From Macrotrachela quadricornifera (lineage: Eukaryota > Rotifera > Eurotatoria > Philodinida > Philodinidae), in the NCBI GenBank assembly GCA_022393335.1, contig JAJEKB010000586.1, positions 1-64,000 on the forward strand: a DNA stretch of 64,000 bases, read 5' to 3'. Under the pieces are notes generated by a model, which was given only the letters and a program-made list of their open reading frames with translations, made no database searches and was not told the DNA's origin. Below are positions 24,201 through 38,000 of this stretch, one piece after another; position 1 is the stretch's first letter; each line of letters starts with the position of its first letter. A program made the translations under genes and the position numbers.

Positions 24201-27003
24201 GTACATCAGAACTACTGGAACCTAAAACTTATATAATAAATGTTAATGTAACAAAATCTAATGTATCAACATCAGCTATAAGTAGAATTTTTCTCAAAGT
24301 AGAAAATGTTGATAGTGAATACATTCGACAAGCATCAACCATACGTATTCAAGGTAAATAAAATTTTAATTTATAAAAAAATTTATTCTATTATTCTCTT
24401 TTTAGGTGAATATCCTGAAACATTAATCGATCCAACATTCAATTATCCTCTTGAGAAACTTATTAATGCACTTGCATCATTATTATCTACTAATAATAAT
24501 TCAATAATAATACTTTCAATACGTCCTGTATTTCAATATCAAAATCCACGTTATCCACCAAAACCTTTTGATCTCGATAAAGATGAAACATTAACAGATG
24601 TGATTTTTTATGTACCAACACTTTATAAATTCCAGATTGAACGTATACTCAATGAAAATTTTGAACTATTTCAATCACGTTTTCACATAAAAGTTAATGC
24701 AAGTGGTCCAAATCCTTGTAATAATTATCATTGTCCTATGAGTAAAAAGAATTTTTATTTTTGTCTTTTTTTAATCAATCAAATACGATTTAAACGATAT
24801 GAAGATATATAGAACAAGAAAATTAAAACTAAACTCTCGTATTTATTCTGAATTTTATTTCTTAAAGTATCTGTGTGATTTCTTCAACATACATTGATAA
24901 CGTTTCGAAATTACTAAATTGAAAAGGATTTCAGAACTCTCCACGTTTATAATAGAAATTATACTGTATTTATATAAGAACTAATCTTAAAGTTCTTTTG
25001 TTAAGGTACAATTTGTCGACCAACACGAACTATTCATCCAAAACCTCTTATTATTGATACAAATTTAACATCCTTCGTTGGTATTAATATTCTTGATTCA
25101 GCTGATTGTATCAATTCTATTAATACTGATTATTTAGCAAGTAAATCAAATGAATGTATAGCATCCATATTTACTAATTCAACAAGTTCTTTATCAACAT
25201 CAATACAATCTTGTGGTTTCTTTGAATGTTGTTGTGAGATACTTGGTCGAACATTTGATGTAAATGGTGGAGGATATGCAATATACAATAGTACAATATT
25301 TTCTAATTTTGCTCCAGCACGTTTTTCATTTGATTTTATTTTACAATCAGAAATATCTGGTGGTTTAATTTTATTATATGGACGAGATTTATCACCAATA
25401 GATGATTTTTCTTGGATAGCTGTTGAAATTTATCAATCAAAATTAAGATTTCATTTTCGAGAAACTAAATTTGTTTTCGAAAATATTTCTATACATTCAT
25501 CAACATGGTATCATGTTGAATGCCAGGTTCATTTGTTTTCTTTTGAAGAAATAAATATTTTTCTATTATTTTTTTTTGTTTTAGTTTGTGAATTCGAGAG
25601 TTCTTGTGTCAGTTAACGATTGTCAATATGATTTACAATTAATAAATGATACTTTGAATACATATAATGTATCAACTGTTAATTTATATCTTGGTGGTTT
25701 ACCACCGAATTCACGTATATCTGGTCTTTATCCATCATTAGAAATAGTAGATACATTCAATGGTTGTATACGTAATGTTTTATCAAATGGTTATTATCTT
25801 GATATGTCTGAAGATATTGAATCATATCATTCTAATTCTAGCCGTTGTCCATGTTCAGTTACAAATTCATGTCCTTCAAAAAAATATATAGATACTTTTA
25901 TACCTTGGTATACATGGTTAATTATTACACTTGTTTTATTACTTTTTATAACAATATTTTCAATAATTTCATTAATATTCATAAGAAAAAGACAACAAAT
26001 AAAAGCATTAGCTGAATTATATACAGATGATACAAGAGATAATATTATTGATTACAAGTAAGACAGATGATAAATAAAGAATCTTATAAATACATATTGA
26101 AGAATAAACTTAAATAGATTAGAAAGTAAAAGCGAAATTATACTTTTATGTTTAATTCAATTAATTAAGATAAATATTTTTCTGTATATATAAGAAGAAA
26201 AAAATAGATAATCAAAAGTATATAATACCAAGGTCGATTGTATCATCGTCAAATGTGTCTTATTAGCATTAGTTTATTTCTCTAGATGGAATCTCGTAAA
26301 TGGATAAATTACCAATAATTTGTAGTTCAATTTTGTGTCCTTGACATCCGCATTCATAAGTAAAAGTAAACCTTACAGACATTGTATTAATTCAATCTCT
26401 AATTTGAATATATAAGAAATACATTTCCGTTCCCTGAGGATTAGCAGATGTATATAAAAAAAGAATTTTTTATATTTACATAATAAGACATCACATTTTC
26501 GAACATTTTCACATTTATTCATCATTTAATAATTAATATTATTGATAAATCATTAAAGACGATTATAATCTCTTTATTATTCTAGAGAAAATGCCGGAGA
26601 AAAAGATCATTCGACATACAATCTTCGTATATTAAAAAAACCGGTTTATACTTTAACAGATGGTAATATTACACCAAATAATGATGAATTAGGTATGAAT
26701 ATCTTTGAATACTACTTTCATATTTTTTTTTAAATAGATTACAATGTTTCAAACAATGATCATCGACCATCACTTGGCGATTATATTACTGAAAAATTAG
26801 ATGAACAAGTTCTATCAAATGCAAATGATACAAGATTACATTATTTATATGAAGGCGATGGCTCTATAGCATCAGATTTAAGTTCAATTCAATCATCATA
26901 TTCACATGATGAAATTGATTATAGATATCTTTATTCATTAGGACCAAAATTTTCACGATTAGCAGATTTATATGTTAGTCATGCTAATAATGATGATATT
27001 TAA
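18299..27003 (+). CDS. Classical (catenin-binding) cadherin with laminin G domain
   Basis: Model of 1776 residues, 16 exons: 18299-18403, 18455-18726, 18779-19401, 19465-19590, 20131-20193, 20247-20297, 20347-20932, 21559-22016, 22072-22499, 23388-23666, 23717-24353, 24406-24741, 25006-25526, 25585-26057, 26586-26692, 26738-27003; all phases close. A signal peptide (FLLFFFIITIHFISS) opens it. About seven or eight divergent cadherin repeats follow, marked by ATDPDND, LYDINDSPP, AFDADTGLNG, LKDENDQIP, AIDPDNQ and EVIDINNKAP. Next come a Cys-rich piece and a laminin G domain (about residues 1390-1580), one membrane helix (WYTWLIITLVLLLFITIFSI, near 1600-1630) and a 145-residue tail. The tail carries a p120-type motif (SLGDYITEKL) and a beta-catenin site (YLYEGDGSIASDLSSIQSS, then YSLGPKFSRLADLY). 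It acts in adherens junctions. Calcium-binding motifs are eroded in several repeats. Confidence 0.93.
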
Positions 27004-27316
27004 AAATAGTTACATCATATTTTGTTTTTCAATTAAATTATATACACACAGAAGTTTTCATTTTATTTGTTGTTTTCTTTTTTAAATTCATAAAATAATC
27101 ATGTATTTCATTATCAGTGTTGTGTGCATATATGTATTTAATTGTTTAATTTTTATATTTTTTACAATTGTGTACGTAGCTGCGTGAGAGAATATAAAAC
27201 CACCAAAAAAAAAAAAAGAAAGAAATGGAACGCTGTATAATAAAATTTTTATCTGATCATAAATAATGGAAATATAAGAAGAAGAAGACGAATATAAAGA
27301 AAAAGCAAACTAGAAT
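27004..27316. other. Convergent 3' ends of cadherin and DUF1295 gene
   Basis: AT-rich 3' flank of both genes, with an A-rich run near 27206-27220. No gene seen. Confidence 0.6.
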
Positions 27317-28219
27317 TTATTCTAATAAACCAAATGTTGGAACAAGCATTGATATTCGTTGTTGTAAAAATTTATATTCAGGATATTTTCGAAACAATCG
27401 TTCTTCACTCATTGGAATTGATCCAAAAATCATCATTAATGTAATAAGTAATGGACCAATACCACACCACAATGGTGCATTATAAGCATATCCAAAAAAA
27501 AATAAACCCCACCAAAATATAATTTCACCGAGATAATTTGGATGACGACTATATTTCCAAAGACCAGTTGATAAAACAGAAAATCTATGTTCCCTTGATC
27601 TTTGTTTATAACGTCGAAATTCTATTAATTGTTTATCAGCAATATTTTCTAATAAAACACCGGAAAAAATAATTAATAATAATAAAATATCGACTTTCGT
27701 TCGACTTTTATATACGTGAGTATTAATATAGATGTAATATATTGATGATGAACCAATTAATACTTCAAACATTGGTAATAAATGTATAGCAAAAAATGAA
27801 AATATTAAAAAATAATTCTCATATTGTTTTCTCATTACTTGATAACGCCAATCTTCATGATGAATATTATTTGATGAAGATATTGTTTGCCATATCAAAT
27901 GAAATGACCATAGACAAATAAGAATAATAAATATTAAAAGTTTATATGATAAAAATTCAATTGAATTTATAGTTAAATGAAAATAAATTGAACATATCAA
28001 TGGAATTAAAGGCCAATGAAGATCATAAATATTATTCGATAAAAAAATATAATTACCAATAAAAAACAAAATACATGTAGCATATAAATCAATAATATAA
28101 ATACGATATAATGGTGAAGATATAAATGGAAGTAAAATAAAATTTAATAGAATTGATAATAAAAATAATGAAGAATATGTTATAGAATAAACGATTAATG
28201 GTGATGATGGTAAGTTCAT
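27317..28219 (-). CDS. DUF1295 / steroid 5-alpha-reductase-like membrane protein
   Basis: One uninterrupted exon of 300 residues. Many hydrophobic segments run through residues 5-190, and the C-terminal third has the family signature: FRRYKQRSREHRF, then STGLWKYSRHPNYLGEIIFW (about residues 217-236), and SEERLFRKYPEYKFLQQ near the end. The same signature region in steroid 5-alpha reductases and related sterol/fatty-acid reductases binds NADPH. The family usually sits in the ER membrane and reduces a lipid double bond, but the substrate of DUF1295 members is mostly unknown. It is intronless in a neighbourhood where most genes are split, so a retrocopy or transferred gene is possible. Confidence 0.88.
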   Translation of the reverse strand: MNLPSSPLIVYSITYSSLFLLSILLNFILLPFISSPLYRIYIIDLYATCILFFIGNYIFLSNNIYDLHWPLIPLICSIYFHLTINSIEFLSYKLLIFIILICLWSFHLIWQTISSSNNIHHEDWRYQVMRKQYENYFLIFSFFAIHLLPMFEVLIGSSSIYYIYINTHVYKSRTKVDILLLLIIFSGVLLENIADKQLIEFRRYKQRSREHRFSVLSTGLWKYSRHPNYLGEIIFWWGLFFFGYAYNAPLWCGIGPLLITLMMIFGSIPMSEERLFRKYPEYKFLQQRISMLVPTFGLLE

Positions 28220-28519
28220 AGTTCTTTAAAGAAAAACAACAAATAAAAATTAGTTTATATATATATATGCATGTTACAGCATGGAGCTGTTTTTAACTTA
28301 AACGATGAAAAAAAAAAGGAAAGAACGATGTTAACAACACACAACAGTAAAGAAGAACGGTCGAGAAGAAAGAAAAAAGAAGACATGATTCGTTCTTTCT
28401 TTCTTTCCTCAATAACAACGAGGGCTCACCTTGGCAACATTTGAGTTTCAGACGTGTCATTAACGCATTACGATTGAAAAGAAAAAAAAAGATTGAAGAA
28501 TTAAGAATAAAGTTCTACA
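28220..28519. promoter_or_regulatory. Shared upstream region of DUF1295 gene (-) and EF-hand gene (+)
   Basis: 300 bases between two divergent start codons, so both promoters are expected here. Includes purine-rich tracts near 28310-28400. No defined element claimed. Confidence 0.45.
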
Positions 28520-30063
28520 ATGGAATCGGATGATCGAAGTGATACTTTACGTCAACTAAACACTATGTCATTGGGACAGACCTTCACCACACCATTAAAT
28601 AATACAATTGATTTTCTTGTAATAACAATGATTGATAAAACTAAATTTATTATTCCTTTTTTTTTTTCTTGTTTTTCGTCAGGGAATTGGAAATGACCTT
28701 GGTCAAACAACAGTCGACTATGAACAAATGTTAGATGAATCAGCTCGAGAATGTAAGTTATTTATCATTAATATTATAAAAAAATTTTTTTTTTCTCTTG
28801 TCTTGCCTCTTCATAAAACTATTAGTATTTATTATTTTATAATAACAACAATAAAAATTATCAAGACAAACAAAATGTGAAACATTGCAGCTGTATATGC
28901 TAAAGTTGCCTCTTTATGACATAGTGCCGTTATTGAGATAATGCATGCAAATATAGACAGATGTTACTATAAACGATTTTGAATGCATCTTATATTGTCA
29001 AGAAACCTGATTCGAATATTTAAATTAACTAATATAGAATTTCAAATTCAACAAAATCAGAATAACTGAAAGAATTATTAATAACTTATTATAATAGGAA
29101 AAGATTTACTAAAAACAACATTAAAAAAATTTATCAATATATTGTATCAGATTCGATTTCTTTTATGTTATAATCTTTTTTTTATCACTGATATGAAAGA
29201 AAAAAATCCGATTTTTAGGTATTAAATAACAACCTTTGTACTTTTTTATTTATTCTAGTACTTAAATTTGGTTTTAAAAAAGTGGCTAAAAAAAATGATT
29301 ATATTCGTGTAGATGAAATTGGTGATGCATTTCGTCATTCTGGTCAAAATCCAACAGATGATCAAGTTAAAGATATGATTGAAAAAGCTAAAAATTTGAA
29401 AACATCAAATCATTCTCCTGATGATGAAGGTTCGTATATGTATAAAAGATCTAATGAAACCTATAGAAAGATTGAACAGAAAAAAAATATATTAACTTTT
29501 TTTCTTTCTTTTCATTTCTTCGATATCTATTGACTTTTTATTATTCATGTATTCATAAGTTCGTTTTTTTTATATATTTCATCAAGTGATGTTTTTACAA
29601 TTGAATCCTTTGAAAAAACAAACTATGTGTATTTTATTGAAATATTATTTTTATTTCTCTTGAAATAGATGAAAAACCTGATGATCATTTATCCTTTGCT
29701 GATTTTCTAACTGTTATTCATGAATATTGGAAAAAACCTGAAGATGAAAAACAGCAATTACAAGAAGCTTTTGATACACTTGATCCAGAGAATAAATCAA
29801 AATTAATGGTTGATGATTTTGTATATTTACTTAAAAATTGTGGTTGGCCAGAAGAAGATATTGAATTACTTTTATCACAAGTTAGCTGTGCAGATGGTTA
29901 TTTTCTTCATGATGGTAATAGTCATTAGTTTTTTTTTTTGATATTTTCAATATTACAATTTCTTTTTTTTTTTCTTATTTTTAAAGATTTACAAAAACTT
30001 CTTCTAACACCAATTGAAACACCAAAGAAAAAATCAGCAAAATCAAAAAAGAAAACCAAATAA
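28520..30063 (+). CDS. Calmodulin-like protein with degenerate EF-hands
   Basis: Five exons, 28520-28618, 28683-28752, 29259-29429, 29669-29914 and 29987-30063, give 220 residues; the phases close. The layout is that of a calmodulin/troponin C-like helix-loop-helix protein: RVDEIGDAFRHSGQNPTDDQ (about residues 74-93), LSFADFLTVIHEYW, LQEAFDTLDPENKSKLMVDD and LKNCGWPEEDIELLLSQV. The loops lack the usual Asp/Gly pattern (for example DTLDPENKSKLM has no central Gly), so calcium binding is doubtful. The tail is Lys-rich (TPKKKSAKSKKKTK). Such proteins are often structural subunits, for example in axonemes, but I cannot name the family. The GTTCGT donor at 29430 is unusual but keeps the frame. Confidence 0.8.
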
Positions 30064-31566
30064 CATTTTTTTTTCTGTATTAACGAATATTCTTTTTCAA
30101 TATTCTCTGAATATATAAATATGTTCATTTTTCTTGATTATAATATTTTTCTTAGACATTAATCTATGGATTCCCTAGTTCTTCATCGATCTTCATCAAT
30201 TATAGCAACAGATTTTTTTGTCTTATTTTTCTTCTGGTACATTTGCTTTCTAGCCATCATAGATTTTCTTACCAGTCGTTTCTGTCCTTGTCGTTAGTCG
30301 CCGCAAAGAAACATATAAATGAAGAAGTCAATCTTAATAGAAAACATCTGACGGTCTTATGCGAACTGTTCTACAAGACAGTCTTCTGTCATATAGATAT
30401 ACAGAAAAAGAACGTTTGCTTTTTATCCAGCAAGATGATTCGTACTAAAGTAACAACGATTAGAATATCTCCTATTTCTTGCCATAACAATATTCTTTCT
30501 TTTCTTCTTCTTCTTTTCATGTCATATAAAGAGATGAATTGTCAGCCGAATGGGGATGCCAATACTCATGTATATACATATATTATATATATATTTTTTT
30601 TTCTATTCGCACCCGACGACTTGATAATAATAATAATAATAATACCCTGGATTCTCATTCATAACTATATGACGTACAGTTTCCTTTAAATCTAATGAAA
30701 CTGAAATATAATATTGTATTGAAAAAAACAAAATTGTCTGTCATAAATTTTGAAGTGTACATTTAGGGAAGGTGAAGTGACGCTTGAATAAAGAATAAGT
30801 GACGTGAAACAGAAGAAATGTATATAGACTCGAAAAATAATAATAACGACAGCAAGGACATTATCGAATAGTTGTCTCTCTCATAATCAATGCGTGTGTC
30901 TATGCATATGTATGTATATAATATTCATCTCTTGTTATTTTCTTTTTTTTTTTGTTTCGTTTTAACCCTTTTCGTTTTTTTTTTGTCTGATTTTTGCTCC
31001 TTTACCGTTGGCGTTCTTACGCCGACCTGTAGCTTGTTTTTTTGTTACTTGTGTGGTCACAGACAGCGAATAGCAAACACGACGGCAAAGTAATTGTGAA
31101 AAAAAAACGCACCGCAAGAAAGAGCGATAAAAAAAAGAAAGAGAAGAACCAAAATGTGTTTGGTATCTGTACAGCGAAAAGAAAAAGAGAACCTCTTCTT
31201 TTCTCTTACTCTGCCTCTGTCTTTCCTTCATTCGTTCTCCGTCTTTTCTTTTTTTTACATTGCCGTTTCCGTTATATCGGCTGTTTTGCTCCCTGTCTCT
31301 CTCTTTCTTCTCTCTTGTGATTGCACTATTGCGGTTGTTTTCTTTTCTTCTCTCTCTCTCACTCTCTCGTGCGACCGACTTCGTGTCCCATCTTCTTCGA
31401 TTGGGAAGCGCTGGTGTTTCTAGAGTCTCTGATGGATGTCAACGACTCACAGAGGTCACCACAACAGCCTTCTTTCAGTCGATTGTCGCTGCGCTTTGTT
31501 TATTGCAATCGTTACGGCAGCAAGTCGGAACGCCACTAGTGTTCTGAGTGAGCCATTGTGCTCGAG
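30064..31566. other. Intergenic, upstream of the ADAMTS gene
   Basis: 1.5 kb. Has an (ATA) run at 30623-30644 and pyrimidine-rich tracts at 31190-31370 that are less AT-rich than the rest, probably the promoter and 5' leader of the ADAMTS gene. A frame beginning at an ATG at 30434 encodes a hydrophobic start but leads nowhere consistent. Confidence 0.5.
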
Positions 31567-31976
31567 ATGCATTACGATATCGTTATGGTTTTCGCCGCTA
31601 TTGTTACTACTGTTCTATGCTCGTTACCGTCATCGTTGTCAAACTTGATCACATCTCAAACTAGCTCAATAATAACAACAAGTGAGTATTATTCTTTATT
31701 AAATTTAATTATTTAGATAGATTCCAGAAAGTGTCACTATTAGTTCGCGTTGATTATTTCTATATTTATTGGTATCTATATATATATATATATATTTATT
31801 TGTGGAATAAGTATGAGTTAAGTGATGGTATACTAGGAGGTGATATGATGATGTAATTCGATCTTCAATCTATATTAATGCAGTAATTATCTGGTGTTTC
31901 GCCTCTTCGCCTTGCTTTTTTTTCTTTTTTATTCTATTATTGCCGGCTCGTGATTAAATCCGATATAAAGATGTAG

Positions 31977-32012
<36 letters not shown>

Positions 32013-35000
32013 CTATGCGTGCATCAACAAGCAGGCAACCTTGAAAGAGTCGAAAAGAGTTAGAAATGATACGACACCATTTTATCGCTAGACGTTATTT
32101 TGCTTCTGTTTTCTTTACACTGGTGAGAAGTGTTACGTCATGGTGATGCTGTTTTTTGAGAAAGAAAACGACATCAACGTAAACGGTGGTTAATGACACT
32201 CGCTTGAGTGCAACAACAACAACAACATTAATAGGTGTTTGAAGGGTAGAAAGAAAATACTGTATACAAATCTTGTCATTGAGATGTAAGGTAGCTGTAG
32301 TAACGGTTTTTAAATAAGACAGCAAGCGTGACGATGATTTCAAGAGAAAATATCATGATTTCTTTTGTTTATCTACATATTGAATGTCTATCGATCAATC
32401 GATCGATCAGCACAACTGCTACTCTCTATTTGCTGGTGATTGACATACAAACCGCAATCGAATAATGTCAAAAAACCGCTACCGTATATGATAGGAAAGA
32501 GAAGAAAGCTAGCCACATATATACATGTATACATATCCATCGTTCTCCTATATCATTTAATCTTAATCAAGATTATGTCACCTTGATAAGACACATTCAC
32601 ATCATATTTTGGACGAAGTTTGATTCTCTTGAGAGAAAGAAGGAGACAGAATATATTTTTGATTGATTTCTACTAACTTAATAATGTGACGTTGCCTATA
32701 CATAATAATATATATGATTGATAATGAAAAAAAAAATATTTCAAAGACTAAGATTTTAGTTAAAAACAACTCTCAAACATTTGAATGTCTCGACATTTAG
32801 TTTACTTGCTTATTATTATCTAAAACAATATTTTTTGGTATGCTTGCATATACACACACATCAATACATATATACACATATATACACATTTTCCCTCGAA
32901 AAGCTGAGAGCGTCAGCATGAAGGCTATTGCCAAGTAGGAGCGATAAACTCTTACTGTCTAGGATGGCAAACAAGAGAAAACCTTGTCATCAATGTTGTT
33001 AGTGATTGTGTACAGAAGCTGATTCACATAAAAAAATCTTCGATGGTTTCGATTGACGCTATAAAATCAATTAGAGAGATGTTAGTTTACTTATATTATG
33101 CAATAAAATGCGTGCACAACCACTTGATAAGAGGCGTGCCCATGCGTATATAAATGTGTGTGTCGATATAAATTCTCGTTATTTTACATGCATATTCACA
33201 TAAATGCTCATAAAAAAAAACTGATTACCATCTTCAGGGACTAACTCATCAAGCGTTTTGATCTGATTCCTTCTTATATATTTACTTTCTTTAGTTTATT
33301 GACAGAATATATATTCTTTTATTCTACGGTTTTCTACTTCAAATTGTCAGTTTATACGTTCATTTGTATGCATCCACTGTACAATTTTCAACGACCTCAA
33401 CACCCAATAAATTTTTTTTTCTTTGTATGTGTGCATATGCTGGTCATATGAGACGATACTACAAGTCTATATTACGCGTCGGAATAAATGGTTTCGAGTC
33501 GCAAAACGTATCTTTCTCTTTTTCTTTTTTTTTTTCACAAAGGTCAAATAAATCTACGTTACATCTGTCTCCAAAAAAAAAACGGCACTTGACAGCAACC
33601 TTCAAGAAAAGTGTTTGCCGTTGCTGTCGCATAGATAACATATGTACACATTGATAAGTAGATACATGATTACGTTGTATATCAAAAAAAATGAGAGAGA
33701 TTGTTAGTGAAGTCTAAAGCGAAGCAAAATGCAACAAATAACCTTTGTATTATATAGAAAAAAGTAATGAGAATAATAAAAAAAATTCGATCTTTCCTAC
33801 ATTTACCATGTTTCTTTTTTTTTTCTTTCTTTTTTTTTGCGAAACAAAACACTTGCTCCAAAAGATAACAAACGACTGATCTTTTCGGGCAGAAGTCAGT
33901 CTCAATTCGACACGCTCTTGCAAATGTCTGCACAATACAAATAAAAAAAAATCATTAAAGATCTGTAAGATTGTCGAGGCATCGTTATCGTTGAGATTAC
34001 CAATAGAACAGACAATTGCTTAAAAATCAATTCATAAAAAAATATCAGCTTTCACGCTTTCTAATCCTTCCATTCGATAAAGCCATATAAAATATCGAAG
34101 GATAAAATATCCAAGTGTACCTATTTGTTCTTATAAATCATATATGTATATGTGTATATTTACTTTCAATATACATTACATTATATAGAGAAAGAAAATA
34201 ATTTTTTTTTATTTCTGTGTTTAACTATTTGTAAATATCTAACCGATCATACATATATACATATATATCGAGACACAGTCGTTTTTTTCCTCATCAACAA
34301 TATTAATGATGAAAAAAGAACGATTAAACGGGACTCATGCGAAAACGCGCGCAATCAGGCGGAATGAAAGAAAACATCATATACACATACATACATTTAC
34401 TTCGAAATATGACAAGAAATATTGTACAAAAATGCTTATTCGTACATTCGAAGAAGACAAGGTTAAATATGATTGATGATCATTAGTAGAACTGTACATA
34501 TATACGTCTATTCATATGAAATACTAACAGACAAAAAATTTGTTAACACGTCAGAATATATATATATACATATAAACAAATCGAATGAGCATTACTGATA
34601 GATTTCTCTTGCTAATGTATTATAATAAATTTTCTATTTAGACAAATATCATGTATAAGATAGAAAATCTAACGATATTATAATATGTAATTGATTTATT
34701 ATTTAATAAGGAATAAAAATATAAAATTTATTTAAAGAAATAAAAACAACAAAAAAGAAATTAATAATATTTAATTTTTTTTCTTTAGACACGATCGAGC
34801 AAGAACAGTTTACCTATGAAATTGTCATTCCCCGACCATTACGGTCATCAAAATCATTCTCATCTGTGCCTGATTGGAAAGCTCGACTAAGAGATAATGA
34901 ACAAACTTATCTTACCTCTGCTATTCGTCGTAAACGTTCATCAAAAACATTTCTTGATCAGAATAATACAACATTATATTATCGTATACACGCTTTTAAT

Positions 35001-38000
35001 CGAACATTTGATTTATCATTAATTGAAGACGAAGCATTTCTAGCGCCATCATTTACTATACAATATTTCGATCAAAATCGTACATGGTTATCTAGAGACA
35101 TTGAACATTGTTTCTATAAGGGTTATGTCAATCGAAATCCTAGATCAACTGTATCAATTAGTTTATGTGATGGTTTGGTATGTATTATTCTATTAATAAT
35201 AAAAGCATATATGAGAATATGTTATAATAACACAACAAAAAAAAAAATCTTTTGTATTCAATCAATTAATCAATTAATATAAATTGATAGGAACTGATAG
35301 AATAATAAGTAAACTGTAATTATTATTTCTTTTTTCTATTCTCAATGAAAGATGAGTATTTGATTTAATTATAATTTATAAATTTAAAAAAAAAACTTAA
35401 AAATTTTTAATAAAAACTATCATTCATTATTAAAAGAAATGTTTTCATATGAAATCTATAAAATACATTTTTGTATATATATTCGTTAAGAAACCATTTA
35501 AATATATATCGTGTTAAATTTAACAAGGTTTCATATAGATCGTTTCTTTTCAAATATAAGGAATAAATAACAAGTAATGTTTATTTCTAAGATTTTATTA
35601 CTAAAATAATAATCATTACTTTACATTAAATTAAATTTTATCTTTATATATTTTTTTTTAAATATTATTTTTAGTTAGGTACATTTGTGTATAATGATAC
35701 CGAATATTTTATTGAACCTAAATATCACGAGAATGATTCTAAATGGAATTTTGAACATTTATTTTATACACATAAAGATTCAATATTATCATCCACAGAT
35801 AATACACAAACGGTACGATGTCCTGTTAATGGTAAATATTTATTTTATATATAAATATATATTCTAATCTATTTTAAATATTTAGGTAAACCTTATTTTG
35901 AACAAGAAAAATCCTATCCTCATTATCATCGGTCTTTCAAAAAACGATTACGACGATATAAACATAAAAAATCTTCCAAAATTTCTTCCTCAAATTTATC
36001 CAATGATATAATATTAAATAATATTGAAAATGATCATATACAACAATATAATAATATTCATCGTAAACGTCGAGCTAAACGTCAACTTGGTTTTGATCCT
36101 ACAGCAAAACATGTTGAAGTACTTGTTGCTTATGATACATCAATAGCTGATTTTCATATTGATATTGATGTCAAATCATATATACTCACACTATTTAGCT
36201 ATGTAAATTTGTCGAAAAACAAAAAAAAAGAAAATATTTAATATGAAATTTTTTTTATTTAGGTGTCACATTTATATTCTCATGAAAGTATTGGTAATAA
36301 TATTAAAGTATGGCTTGTTAAAATAATAGCTTTAAATAGAGAACATACAGTAAGAAAAAACTTTTCAATTTAATTTCATTAATTCATTTTGTTTTTGATT
36401 AGGATTATATAAAACGTACTGATGATGCAGCTGATATATTAAGTAGATTTTGTAATTGGATACAGTATTCTGATGGACCGGATACATATGATGCAGCTGT
36501 TCTTCTTACAAGGTATTGTTTTTGAAAAAAACAAAATCTTTCTTTCTAATTTCCTTTTCTTTTATATTTAGAACACCTTTATGCAATAAACGAGCGAAAA
36601 ATGTCACTGATAGTAAATGTGATACACTAGGATTAACTGAATTAGGTACAATGTGTAATAATACATCAAAATGCGCTATCGTACGTGATAATGGTTTTGC
36701 TACTGCATTTACAATTGCTCATGAAATTGCTCATTTGTAAGAATAATATTTTATATAATGAAAAAAGAAAACTGGAAATTTTTGCTTCTATTAATTTAAA
36801 TAGGTTTGGTGTTCGGCATGATAATGATAAAGCATGTCAAGATCATACACAAGAACAAAATCTCATGGCTACTTCCTTAACATTTAATCATAATCATTAT
36901 AAATGGTCAAATTGTAGTCGACATTATTTTACTCAATATCTTGAGTAAGTATTCATTTTTAGTTCATTTTCAGTAAATAGAGAGAAAGTATAAATTTAAT
37001 ATTTATATTTAATTAAATAAGTAATTGAATTTATATAATAGGGTGATGGAAAAAGTCATTTTATTTTTTTAACCAATGAGAAATGAATATTCATAGTTCA
37101 GATTAGACATGAACGGGATCACTCATTTTTTCTTTTGGTATCGGATCCAGGCCCGATCAGAAAAAATTTTAGTACTAGTGTCACACGTAAGAACATTTTC
37201 TAGAGGAAAATTTGATGCGCTGTTCTAGTAGTATCAATAAGTTTGAGATCTCTTGCTCGTCTCCACAATCCGACACGGGTGGGACCAGTCATTTTTGGTC
37301 TTAGCCTCCATCAAAAAAAAATTTTGGTTTTCATGGCTGGAGAATCTGAATCAAAATCATTATGTCCATGCCTAGTTTAAAGACGTAAAGTACCTGTTTT
37401 TGAAAGACTATATAACAGATTTCAAAAAAACAAACAACATGGAGCGAGCAAAAGCCTTTATTGGAATAAATCATTAGTCATCGGATTGACATTATAATTA
37501 TAAATAAAAGTTTATGATTATTTGAGTAAGATAACTTTTATTTATTTTTTATTGCTTTTTCTTGCAATCTGCGGAATAATTTAATGTATTTTCAAAAATC
37601 AGTCTTTTCGATAAAATGAGATTAAAAAAACAAACAATGAATTTTTTAACTTTCATTTATATGAAAAAGATTAAAACTTTCGAACAATCTTCTATATTTA
37701 TTTTTAAACTATCAGTATTACTCCTAAATATGATTAATAACAGATACTTGAGTATATTACGTATAAAAAATAACTTGACATTACAAGGACAAAAGTTATT
37801 TTCTGTTTTTTATTATTTATCTAAGTCAATTAGAATTATATGTCAATTACGAATACGACTTTCTTTCTACTTTAAGGTCAAATCGATATGAATGTTTAAA
37901 TAATATACCAACGTATACATCTACATTCAAAGATTTAAATGGTGAACAAAAAGCACGTGAATTACCTGGTTTTTTTAGTGATCTTAATCAACAATGCCGT

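Noticed and set aside
30243..30689. Open frame of 148 codons on the plus strand
   Set aside because: Begins at a non-ATG codon and ends in low-complexity Ile and Phe runs from microsatellites; only the piece from 30434 looks like a possible exon and is noted separately.
31042..31648. Several overlapping Ser/Leu/Phe-rich frames upstream of ADAMTS
   Set aside because: They come from a pyrimidine-rich leader; only the ATG at 31567 gives a signal peptide followed by a donor in the right phase.
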